Origin: Verrucomicrobiota bacterium
Lineage (GTDB): Bacteria; Verrucomicrobiota; Verrucomicrobiia; Limisphaerales; UBA9464
Reading direction: 5' to 3'
Assembly (NCBI GenBank): GCA_017309115.1
Contig: JAFLEF010000022.1
Location: 46,803 to 110,802 of the forward strand
Length of the DNA: 64,000 bases
The notes beneath the pieces are model-generated. The model worked only from the letters and a program-made list of their open reading frames with translations. It was not told the DNA's origin and did not search any database. Position numbers and translations under genes: made by a program. This document shows positions 24,521-32,152 of this stretch, one piece after another (within the stretch, counting starts at the first letter, position 1; every line of letters starts with the position of its first letter).

Positions 24521-26953
24521 ATGACGTTTTTTCTGCACAAGGGTTCTCAGTCTCACCCTCTCTTACTCCTGCTGGTGCTCGTCCAGTGCTTTCTGCCGTC
24601 GTCGATCGCAGATGCGTTGGATGATTGGCATTGGCGCAGTCCCCGATGGACCGCGGCGCCGATGTCTTCGGTGGCGTTTGGCGGGGGACGCTATGTGGCG
24701 GTCGGGGATCAGGGAGGGCTGGTAGTATCGGAGGATGGCGTCCATTGGTATGCCGTCGAGTCGCCGACCCGCGGAAATCTCCGGGCTGCGGCATGGGCGG
24801 ATGGACAGTGGGTGGTGGTGGGGGACTATGGCGAGGTCGTCACTTCGGTGGACGGGATCCGGTGGACGCGGGAGTCGGCGCCAATGTTCCACCACCTCCG
24901 CAGCGTGACGCGGGGGAACGGATTGTGGGTGGCGGTGGGAGACAATTCGGTAATTCTCACCTCGCCTGATGGGCGCACTTGGACGCAGCGCGCGTCGGGC
25001 AGTGAGCCGTTGCGGTCAGTGACCTGGGCTAGGGGTGTTTTTGTGGCGGGCGGAGGTCCAGAGGGGATGAGGAATTCGCAGGGCTATTTCATCGAGACCC
25101 ACCCGGCGCTGGTGCTCACTTCGCGGGATGGTCTGCTTTGGACGAGTATGCCCCAGCGAGCTAGCGGGCCGGTGGTGTCGATCGTCTCTGGGGCCGGCCG
25201 TTTCGTGGCCGTGACCACGACCGGGAATGCCTTGATCTCGGAGGACGGGGATCGCTGGACGGCGGTATCGCTGGACCTAAACGGTTGGTATCAGCCCGAT
25301 TTCCTGGCCATCGCCCACGATGGTACGCGATTCGTGGTTTCCCAATCAGCACTCTACGGCACGCTGGATCGATTTTGGACGTCACCCGACGGCATCCAAT
25401 GGTCCTCCTTGCAGGTGTCGGGACTCAACTATTCATACAATTATACCGGCCTGGCGTTTGGTCGGTCCGGTTGGGTGGCGGTGGGCAAATTGGCGGACAC
25501 ACGATTCGCCTTCTCGCTGACAGACGGCACCATTGCCAAGTCGCGCGATGGTCAGGATTGGGTGTCTGTGGAAAACGGCCCTGACGAGTATTTCGGCCAA
25601 CGCGACCAGTTGGCATTCGCCGGAGGCTGGTTTTTCCGAAATTCCGCATCCTCCAACGACTTCTCGCAGGCCGAACACACCGTCTTCGAAGTGTCGTCCA
25701 ACGGGCGCCAATGGGAACGACGCCGGGTTTCTTTTGACGCCCACTTCAGTCTGCCGGCCTTTGGCCTGGGACGTTTTGTTTGTGTCGGACCGGATGGGCG
25801 GATGTTCGTGTCTGAAGACGCCACCCAATGGAAACCAACGGCGAGCGGGGTCACGAACACGCTCAACTGCTTGGTTTTCTCCGAATCGGAGGGCCGGTTT
25901 GTGGTCGGGGGAGAAGGGGGAACGGTACTGGTCTCGTCCGATGGCCTGGACTGGGAGTCCCTGCAGATTCCCACCACAAACGCCGTGGTCATGGTCGCGG
26001 CCTCCCAGGGGCGGATCGTGGTGGGTTGTTCTGGGAGCACGAATTCCCAAGCTCCATTCGTTCAGGCAGAGACATTGTATGTGCGGTCTAGCACGGGCGT
26101 CTGGAGCGGCCCGATTCAGGACACGCCGGCGTTGATTGAAGGGTTAGGTTCCTGGGAGGAAGGGTTCTATGCCGTGGCCAATGGACGCCTTGTTCACTCA
26201 CCGAACGGCACCCAATGGACGACCGATGTTCTGATGAATTCCGGTGCCACGATGCCCTCCAGCGGCGGCGGCAGGCTTCTGGTGTTTCTCCTGGGTTCCA
26301 CCACGTTCTTTGAGCGTCGCCCCGGGGAGGCCACTTGGCGCACGCATGAACTGCCCTGGAGAGTCCGGAATGGCGGCACCATCTATTACGCCCCCATAAC
26401 GACGGCGTATGGTCATGGAACGTTTCTACTCGCCCATGGGTTGCGAAGACTCATCCAGTCGGAACCGTTGGAACCCGTGGCTCCGCTCCCCGACCCGGCG
26501 CCGGCCCCGGCGATTTCGGAGGGCATTGGATCGACGGTGACCCTCGAGGCAATCACGCGCGGATCCGAACCGATGGGATATCAGTGGCGGCGGGACGGTG
26601 TGGATCTCCCGGGGGCGACCACCCCGTATCTGCACGTGACCCACACCAACGGGCCCGGAGCTGCCTACACCTGTTGGGTGACCAACGCCCTCGGCGGCGC
26701 CGTGATCGGTCCCTTCCAAGTCGTCACCGCCGCGCCTGCCCAACTCGAACTGTCGTCGAACGGACTGGGCGTACGGGTGTGGGGTACACCCAGGGCCCGG
26801 TATCGGCTGGAGGCATCGGGAGATCTTCAATCCTGGTGGAAGTTTCGGGATCTGGAGTTGACGTCGGAGGGCGACACCAGCGCCCAGACCGGGTTGGAAT
26901 CCCAATCTACCGCCGCTCCGCGACAGTTCTTTCGCGCTCGGCCCCTTCCGTGA
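24521..26953 (+). CDS. Large secreted beta-propeller protein with C-terminal Ig-like domain
   Basis: About 810 residues. A signal peptide (HPLLLLLVLVQCFLPSSIAD) is followed by many repeats of the form SVAFGGGRYVAVGDQGGLVV-SEDGVHW, YGEVVTSVDGIRWT, NSVILTSPDGRTWTQ, i.e. photosystem-stability-factor/BNR-like propeller blades. Around residues 670-745 lies an immunoglobulin-like domain (GSTVTLEAITRGSEPMGYQW, then RRDGVDLPGATTPYLHV, and YTCWVTNALGG). The end has a YRLEASGDLQSWWK element common at the C-termini of exported Verrucomicrobia proteins. Probably an extracellular binding protein; no catalytic residues evident. Confidence 0.8.
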   Translation: MTFFLHKGSQSHPLLLLLVLVQCFLPSSIADALDDWHWRSPRWTAAPMSSVAFGGGRYVAVGDQGGLVVSEDGVHWYAVESPTRGNLRAAAWADGQWVVVGDYGEVVTSVDGIRWTRESAPMFHHLRSVTRGNGLWVAVGDNSVILTSPDGRTWTQRASGSEPLRSVTWARGVFVAGGGPEGMRNSQGYFIETHPALVLTSRDGLLWTSMPQRASGPVVSIVSGAGRFVAVTTTGNALISEDGDRWTAVSLDLNGWYQPDFLAIAHDGTRFVVSQSALYGTLDRFWTSPDGIQWSSLQVSGLNYSYNYTGLAFGRSGWVAVGKLADTRFAFSLTDGTIAKSRDGQDWVSVENGPDEYFGQRDQLAFAGGWFFRNSASSNDFSQAEHTVFEVSSNGRQWERRRVSFDAHFSLPAFGLGRFVCVGPDGRMFVSEDATQWKPTASGVTNTLNCLVFSESEGRFVVGGEGGTVLVSSDGLDWESLQIPTTNAVVMVAASQGRIVVGCSGSTNSQAPFVQAETLYVRSSTGVWSGPIQDTPALIEGLGSWEEGFYAVANGRLVHSPNGTQWTTDVLMNSGATMPSSGGGRLLVFLLGSTTFFERRPGEATWRTHELPWRVRNGGTIYYAPITTAYGHGTFLLAHGLRRLIQSEPLEPVAPLPDPAPAPAISEGIGSTVTLEAITRGSEPMGYQWRRDGVDLPGATTPYLHVTHTNGPGAAYTCWVTNALGGAVIGPFQVVTAAPAQLELSSNGLGVRVWGTPRARYRLEASGDLQSWWKFRDLELTSEGDTSAQTGLESQSTAAPRQFFRARPLP

Positions 26954-27091
26954 GCGGGCGGACTTGGCGGTCTCGCGTTGCGTATGCCCTGAGTTGGCTA
27001 GGAATCGGTCTATGCGGGTTTGATATGGTGAAAGGCCCGTGCATGGTGCGTCGACGGCTGGTCCGACCTTGAACCGGAGACCGGCTTGTGA

Positions 27092-28852
27092 ATGGTCTTC
27101 GGAATGAATCGCTGGAGTCAGATATTGGCCTGGGTACCGCTGCTGACCGCGGGCTTCATCGGGCCACTGGACTTGGTGGCTCAGAGTCCGTTCATCTTCG
27201 ACCGCCTCCGCCAACCCGAAGACCGAATCGTGACGCGCGGTTCGGTGGCGACCTTGTCGTTGAGCATTGGTGGAACAAGTCCAATGGCCTTCCAATGGTG
27301 GAAGGATGGCGTGCCGCTGGCCGAGGCGACGACCAACCGACTGAACCTGACCAATGTCGTCTTTGCCGATACCGGCAACTATTGGCTCACGGTGACGAAT
27401 GCCTTGGGCGCGGTGACCAGTCGGGTGGCTCAACTGACGGTAGTGCCTGCCGCCACGGTGCGGCGGATCGGAAACATTCCCGTGGCGGGCTGGGTTGATA
27501 CGGTCGCCATCGTCGGCTCGACGGTCTTCGCGGGCGTCTCTGTTGCCCAAAAGCCCAGGCAGGCCGGCCTCGAAATATGGGATGCGACCGATCCCGCCAA
27601 CCCCCGCCAACTGGGTGCCTACCGGATGCCGGCAGCGAACACCTATCGCGGCGTCCCGGACGTCGTGGTCGACGTGAATCGTGCCTACTTGGCCTTGGGT
27701 TCGCAGGGCATCGAAGTGCTGGACGTCGCCAATCCGACCCTGCCCGTGCGCCTGGGCGGCTTCCCGACGTCGAACACCGCCCTTGATCTGGTGGTCCGGG
27801 GCAATCACCTCTTCGTGGCCACGGACAAAGGTGTTCTCATCTACGACCGTTCGGGCGCGCTTCCGTTCCCCTTACTGGGCAAGTATGACATCAGGACGGC
27901 GGTTTACACGCTGGCGCTGACGGGCAACACGCTGTTCGCTGCGGCGCCGTCCATTGGCGTTCAAGTCATTGACGTCGGTGATCCGGCGGCACCCTCTCTG
28001 GTCAGCAAGTTATCGTTTTTCGGACCCGACACCGTGCGGCTATGGGGGGACCGCGCCTATATCGCCGGCGCAGGTAGTCCGGCCAAGTTTGACGTGCATC
28101 ACGCGCAGTTCCCGCTGCGGCTAGGCGTACCCAAAGCTCAGCCGGGGACTGACGCCCATGGCATGGCGGTCGAGCGCGATCTGATTCTCGCCGGTGCGGG
28201 TCAAAATCGTCTGGAGGTTTATGACGCAGGGACCTCGGCGGTTCCCTTCAGTATCGGCGAGATCCGCACGCCCACCATTGTGGAAGCCGTGGAGTCCGTT
28301 GGGGGCCGTATCTACGCCGCGGTCGCGTCGAGTGGCGTGGACATTTTCGAGCTGGGTCTACCGAGCGATCCGCCGTTGATATTGACGCCGGTACAGCCCG
28401 TCTTCGCGGTGGCCGGCACCACCGCTGAGATGGCCGTTGAGGCGACCGGCGGCGGGTTCCTCAGTTTTCAGTGGGCGAAGGATGGCCAACCGCTGTCCGG
28501 CGCTACGAACCGGACCCTCCGGCTGCCTGGTGTATCTGCCGCCGACGAGGCGGTGTACTCGGTCGTGGTGGGGAACGCACTGGGGCAGGTCTCCGGGGGC
28601 GAGGCAAGGCTCAGCCTGATCGCGAGCCCGCCGCTAACGCTCAGCCCGGTGCAGTTTGGCGATCCCCGCGGGCCGAAGTTTGGCGTCTCAGTTCCCGCCG
28701 GTGTGCGGGGCGAACTCTACGGGTCCGCTGATCTCCGGAACTGGCAGCCGTTGTGGTACGGATCCTTCGGTGAGCTGCCCCTTGAGCTGTTCGATGGCTA
28801 CGCTTCCAACGCCCCAGCTCGGGTGTACCGCCTGGACTACGGCGCACGCTGA
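27092..28852 (+). CDS. Secreted Ig-LVIVD-propeller-Ig protein
   Basis: 586 residues. Signal peptide (SQILAWVPLLTAGFIGPLDL), an N-terminal Ig-like domain (ATLSLSIGGTSPMAFQWWKD...ADTGNYWLTVTNALG), a central propeller of LVIVD-type repeats (GSQGIEVLDVANPTLPVRLG; GNHLFVATDKGVLIYD; GVQVIDVGDPAAPSLVSKLS), then a second Ig-like domain (FLSFQWAKDGQPLSGATNRT) and a YGSADLRNWQPLW end like that of the preceding protein. The two neighbouring genes thus share Ig domains and a C-terminal element although their propellers differ. Extracellular adhesion or substrate binding is likely; unproven. Confidence 0.78.
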   Translation: MVFGMNRWSQILAWVPLLTAGFIGPLDLVAQSPFIFDRLRQPEDRIVTRGSVATLSLSIGGTSPMAFQWWKDGVPLAEATTNRLNLTNVVFADTGNYWLTVTNALGAVTSRVAQLTVVPAATVRRIGNIPVAGWVDTVAIVGSTVFAGVSVAQKPRQAGLEIWDATDPANPRQLGAYRMPAANTYRGVPDVVVDVNRAYLALGSQGIEVLDVANPTLPVRLGGFPTSNTALDLVVRGNHLFVATDKGVLIYDRSGALPFPLLGKYDIRTAVYTLALTGNTLFAAAPSIGVQVIDVGDPAAPSLVSKLSFFGPDTVRLWGDRAYIAGAGSPAKFDVHHAQFPLRLGVPKAQPGTDAHGMAVERDLILAGAGQNRLEVYDAGTSAVPFSIGEIRTPTIVEAVESVGGRIYAAVASSGVDIFELGLPSDPPLILTPVQPVFAVAGTTAEMAVEATGGGFLSFQWAKDGQPLSGATNRTLRLPGVSAADEAVYSVVVGNALGQVSGGEARLSLIASPPLTLSPVQFGDPRGPKFGVSVPAGVRGELYGSADLRNWQPLWYGSFGELPLELFDGYASNAPARVYRLDYGAR

Positions 28853-28902
28853 GGTCCCGGCCGTGTTGTCTGGTGGAAGTCGGTGAGGATCCCCAACATC
28901 TA

Positions 28903-28936
28903 TCACCGAGAGGTGACACCAGCTTCCAGCCGGGAC
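28903..28936. repeat. Left copy of a 34-bp direct repeat bracketing the ATPase/DUF4276 module
   Basis: Matches 30417-30450 at 30 of 34 positions in the same orientation; the common core is ACACCAGCTTCCAGCC. It contains the 3' end and stop of the DUF4276 remnant. The right copy contains the 3' end and stop of the Gfo/Idh gene. Confidence 0.75.
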
Positions 28937-29326
28937 AGCCAGCGATCAAAGCGAGGGCAAGCTTGTCGAATCTTTGCGAGATCCATCTTGTTACCCAGTC
29001 TTGGGGCATGGGCGGCTTCACTTCGCCCTTTCACGTATAGAGGGGCGACCTTCTGAAGTCGTTTGGATGGAGCCGTGTTTGGGGAATCGTTGATGGACTC
29101 GCAGCCGCGGCAGTCCGCAACGATTTTGGCAAACTCAGCTTCCCGGCCGGTTGCTCCCAAGGTCTCGGCAAGGACCGACGGCTCCGCGAAGAAGAGCGCC
29201 TCCCTGACCAACAATCTTGGCGGAGAAGTCGATTCCCATTCGCCCCAGATAGGGCGCCAGAAGTGGGGTGAGGAAGCCGTTCTCCGAGGATCCTTCCACG
29301 ACTGCGAAGACGGTTCTCCTAACCAT
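28903..29326 (-). pseudogene. DUF4276 gene, internally deleted and frameshifted
   Basis: The 5' part (from ATG 29326, overlapping the ATPase stop by 8 bases) reads MVRRTVFAVVEGSSENGFLT, then PLLAPYLGRMGIDFSAKIVG, the start of DUF4276 proteins (VEG-S/T-E-x-x-F motif). At about 29198-29206 the match changes frame and continues EALFFAEPSVLAETLG, then INDSPNTAPSKRLQKV and IRQACPRFDRWLSRLE, the family C-terminus. About 70 central residues of the normal 210 or so are missing, including the usual DYYGLP/PG and HEF region. Gene order ATPase-DUF4276 is a recurrent pair with possible anti-phage function, but this copy cannot make a complete partner. Confidence 0.75.
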
Positions 29327-30404
29327 GGACAGGGCCCGCTTCGATGACGTTTTTTCGGACGAGATCGCTCAAGGAATACTCTTCGAGCCAAGTGTCGAAT
29401 TCGGTGGAATCCAGACGGCGAAAGGTGGAGGCGTTGCCCTCGCGTTGGACGACGATGATATCGTTGGGTTGAAAGTGATCCACCAACGTCGCGGACTGGG
29501 TGGACACAATGATCTGAGTGGTTTGGGAGACTTCCTGAACAAGGCTGGCAAAGACCTCCAAGGCCCGTGGGTGAAGTCCCAGCTCCGGCTCATCGATAAT
29601 GATGGTGGAGGGAGGATTGGGCTGCAGCAGCGCGGTGGTCAGGCAAATGAAGCGAATGGTGCCATCCGAGAAATTCCACGGCTGGAATGGAAAACGGCTT
29701 CCCTTCTGCCTCCATTCCAGCCGGACCAATTGCTGATCTCCTTCGGGTTCCAACAAGAAGTCGTCGAAGAACGGGGCAATGATTTGGATCGTCTCGCGGA
29801 TTCGTTGATAGCAGGGAGGTTCCGCTTTCTGCAGTTTCCAGAGGAATGCCGCAATGTTGCCAGCGTCAGGAGCGAGTTCTCGGAAGTCGCGAGAGGAGGT
29901 TTCCCGCCTCATCGGGGCAAACATTCCGGTGTCCTGGAAATGGTACACTGTTTGGCCGGACAAGGCCCTATAGATCTCCCCTTGGTAACTCGGAGCGTCT
30001 GCTGCTTTAGGTTTCCAGTCTTTCAGAGACGGTTCCGGCTTTGGCCCGAGTAACCAAGACCCACCAGATTTCTTGGGCAGCCGTTCCTCGATTAAAACCT
30101 CGTTCGTCTGCGTTGGCTCCAAACTGAAGTCGTATAGGTACGGTCCAAACTTCAGCTTCGCGTGAATCTGTGGAGTGGCCTTCGGACCATCGAAAAAGAA
30201 GTTCGCGGCCTTGCCGTGCTTGGCGACAAAGGCCGCGAGGTTGCCGTCGGCCATCGCCCGCAGCAGGCGAAAGAAGTCGACGAAATTGCTCTTTCCGGCG
30301 CCGTTGGGGCCGATGAGGACGTTCAGCTTCTCCAGCTTGAAGTCGCGCAGTTCACGGATGGACTTGAAGCCCTCCAGCGTCAGTTGGTCGAGCGATTGCC
30401 CCAT
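29319..30404 (-). CDS. AAA family ATPase (RecF/OLD-like)
   Basis: 361 residues. N-terminus LTLEGFKSIRELRDFKLEKL leads to Walker A IGPNGAGKSNFVDFFRLLRA; central insert to about residue 250; Walker B and signature region near the C-terminus: FSDGTIRFICLTTALL, TIIIDEPELGLHPRALEVFA, then QIIVSTQSATLVDHF. All ATP-binding motifs are intact. Such SMC-like ATPases paired with DUF4276 or other Toprim-like proteins are found in mobile defence modules. The partner gene here is broken, so the system is probably inactive or the ATPase acts alone. The bracketing direct repeat suggests the module was inserted as a unit. Confidence 0.85.
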   Translation of the reverse strand: MGQSLDQLTLEGFKSIRELRDFKLEKLNVLIGPNGAGKSNFVDFFRLLRAMADGNLAAFVAKHGKAANFFFDGPKATPQIHAKLKFGPYLYDFSLEPTQTNEVLIEERLPKKSGGSWLLGPKPEPSLKDWKPKAADAPSYQGEIYRALSGQTVYHFQDTGMFAPMRRETSSRDFRELAPDAGNIAAFLWKLQKAEPPCYQRIRETIQIIAPFFDDFLLEPEGDQQLVRLEWRQKGSRFPFQPWNFSDGTIRFICLTTALLQPNPPSTIIIDEPELGLHPRALEVFASLVQEVSQTTQIIVSTQSATLVDHFQPNDIIVVQREGNASTFRRLDSTEFDTWLEEYSLSDLVRKNVIEAGPVHG

Positions 30405-30410
30405 GAGTAA

Positions 30411-30424
30411 CTCCCGTCACCGGG
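30411..30424. terminator. Short hairpin after the Gfo/Idh gene (possible weak terminator)
   Basis: CTCCCG-TCAC-CGGGAG lies between the stop of the Gfo/Idh gene and the start of the ATPase gene, both on the minus strand. The stem is 6 bp with no T tract, so at most a weak terminator or a translational element. It overlaps the right direct repeat. Confidence 0.3.
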
Positions 30425-30450
30425 AGGCTACACCAGCTTCCAGCCCGGAC
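30417..30450. repeat. Right copy of the 34-bp direct repeat
   Basis: Same orientation as 28903-28936 with four mismatches. This copy holds the last codons of the Gfo/Idh gene (RPGWKLV and its TAG stop) plus a few bases after it, so it looks like the original site, and the left copy looks like the duplicate made when the module arrived. Confidence 0.75.
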
Positions 30451-31714
30451 GGTAGTGGTATTGGATGTAGCGGTCGGCTTCGGGAACGCCTTTGGCCCGG
30501 AGGTTCTTGGCGTCCCATTCGATGCGCTTGCCGCTGCGGTAGGCGACGTTGCCCAGAGCGCCGATCTCGGTGAGCAGGGCGCCGTAAGTGAGCGGGGAAC
30601 TTGTCGTGCCGCGGCCCTTGCAGGCTTCGATCCATTCGGCGTGGTGACCGATGGAATCAGGGATGCTCGGGGCCGGAGCTGGGAAGTCCTTAAATTGGCT
30701 TTCCGGAAGCAGGATGCGCCGGGAGTAGTCCGCCAAAAGCATTCCTTTGCTGCCGACGAAGAGGGTGCCTCCCCCCCACTTGGACAAATCGGGTGTGCCC
30801 GGCACCTGGGGTCGGGGAGCGCCGCTGTACCAGAACATGGTGGTGGCCGGGCGGGAACCCAACGCGGGAAACTCGTAGCGAACCTTCAACCACGGCGGTG
30901 CGCAGTATTCATCGACCGGCGGTCCTTCGGCTTCGATGACGGTCGGCAGGGTGAGATCCAATGCCCAGACGCCCAGATCCATGTGATGGCAGCAGAAGTC
31001 CGTAATGGTGCCACCGCCCCAGTGCCACCAGCGACGCCAGTTGAACGGTACCCACTCCGGGCTGTAGGGCTGATAACTCACTGGGCCGACCCAGAGTTCG
31101 TAGTTCAGGTCGGCGGGAACCGGCTTGGGCTGCGGGAAGGGCTTGGTCTCCCAGATCGATCCAGCCCAGTGATGCACTTCCTTGACGGTGCCAATCGCGC
31201 CGCTGCGGATCAGTTCCACCACGCGTCGGTAGTTCTGGGTGGAGTGAATCTGGTTGCCGGTTTGGGTGGGTAGACCGGATTTGGTTACCAGATTGCCCAG
31301 AATGCGGGCTTCCTGAACGGTGTGGGTGACCGGCTTCTCGAGGTACAGCGGGCGGCCGCTGGCGAGGACCTGGGCGGCGATCACGGCGTGGGTGTGATCG
31401 GGAGTCGCGACCAGCACGGCATCGAGATCGGGTTGCTCCAGGAACCGGCGCCAGTCGGTGTAGGCGCGCGCCGAAGGGAAGCGGGCCGAGGCTTTGCCGA
31501 TCAGGTTCGAGTCCACATCGCACAGGGCGACGATGTTCTCGCCGGTCAGGCCTTCGTTGATGTTCTCGGCGCCCCGGCCGGAGACTCCGATGACGCCTAC
31601 GTTCAGCTTTTCGTTGGGCGAGATGGGCCGTCGTTTCGGGGCGGACTGGCAACCGGCCAGCAATCCGGCGGTGACCAGGGACGACGATTGAAGGAAGGAG
31701 CGGCGGTTCAACAT
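30428..31714 (-). CDS. Gfo/Idh/MocA-family oxidoreductase, exported lipoprotein
   Basis: 428 residues. The N-terminus MLNRRSFLQSSSLVTAGLLA followed by GC combines a twin-arginine motif with a lipobox (LLAGC, Cys21), so export by Tat and anchoring as a lipoprotein are predicted. The NAD(P) Rossmann motif is VGVIGVSGRGAENI, followed by VALCDVDSN, ATPDHTHAVIAAQVLASGRP and YLEKPVTHTVQEA (the family EKP). The C-terminal domain has WRRWWHWGGGTITDFCCHHM. The family oxidises or modifies sugars, and exported members are especially common in Planctomycetes and Verrucomicrobia. Substrate unknown. The 3' end forms one copy of the 34-bp direct repeat. Confidence 0.9.
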   Translation of the reverse strand: MLNRRSFLQSSSLVTAGLLAGCQSAPKRRPISPNEKLNVGVIGVSGRGAENINEGLTGENIVALCDVDSNLIGKASARFPSARAYTDWRRFLEQPDLDAVLVATPDHTHAVIAAQVLASGRPLYLEKPVTHTVQEARILGNLVTKSGLPTQTGNQIHSTQNYRRVVELIRSGAIGTVKEVHHWAGSIWETKPFPQPKPVPADLNYELWVGPVSYQPYSPEWVPFNWRRWWHWGGGTITDFCCHHMDLGVWALDLTLPTVIEAEGPPVDEYCAPPWLKVRYEFPALGSRPATTMFWYSGAPRPQVPGTPDLSKWGGGTLFVGSKGMLLADYSRRILLPESQFKDFPAPAPSIPDSIGHHAEWIEACKGRGTTSSPLTYGALLTEIGALGNVAYRSGKRIEWDAKNLRAKGVPEADRYIQYHYRPGWKLV

Positions 31715-31807
31715 CGGGCGTCAGTTCAAAACGCGACGGTTCCGGTGCAAAGCTCAAAATCCGGGGATGTGCACTTTGGTTCGCGGAGCTTGCCCCAAAC
31801 GAGGCAT

Positions 31808-31990
31808 CTGCATGCAACGGAGGTGAACCGCCGATTAAACGCAGATTGACGCAGATTTTTGGGGCGGACGGAACGTCCCTTTCGGCTCCCGCATCGTTCA
31901 TCGATTCCGTCCCCTCCACCCCGAACTCTCCCAAACAAAAAAAATCTGCGTTAATCTGATTCCAATCTGCGGTTCCAACTGCCTCGGTCT
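31808..31990. repeat. Complete CGCAGATT palindromic element (copy A)
   Basis: Left arm GGAGGTGAACCGCCGATTAA then ACGCAGATTGACGCAGATTT; right arm AAAATCTGCGTTAATCTG, ATTCCAATCTGCGGTTCC in inverted orientation, ending near AACTGCCTCGGTCTGG. Between them about 80 bases with a core CGTCCCCTCCACCCCGAACT. Copies at 49366 and (reversed) 58607 share arms and core. It separates the divergent Gfo/Idh and DUF1553 genes. Confidence 0.8.
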
Positions 31991-32152
31991 GGATTGGATC
32001 CTGCGGTTTTCCGCCTTGTGGGTGGACCCGGCGGCCGTTTCTCGGTTGAAGAGAGGTCTGGCGAGCTTCGTCGCATCGCACTGGGATTCGGCGTTCAGCG
32101 GTTCATTCCGCCGTTGGATTTCACCCCGATTCGTCCATCTTCTCCCCGTTCC

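Noticed and set aside
29268-30053. A 261-codon plus-strand frame opposite the AAA ATPase
   Set aside because: Covers the ATPase motifs on the other strand and has no independent motif.
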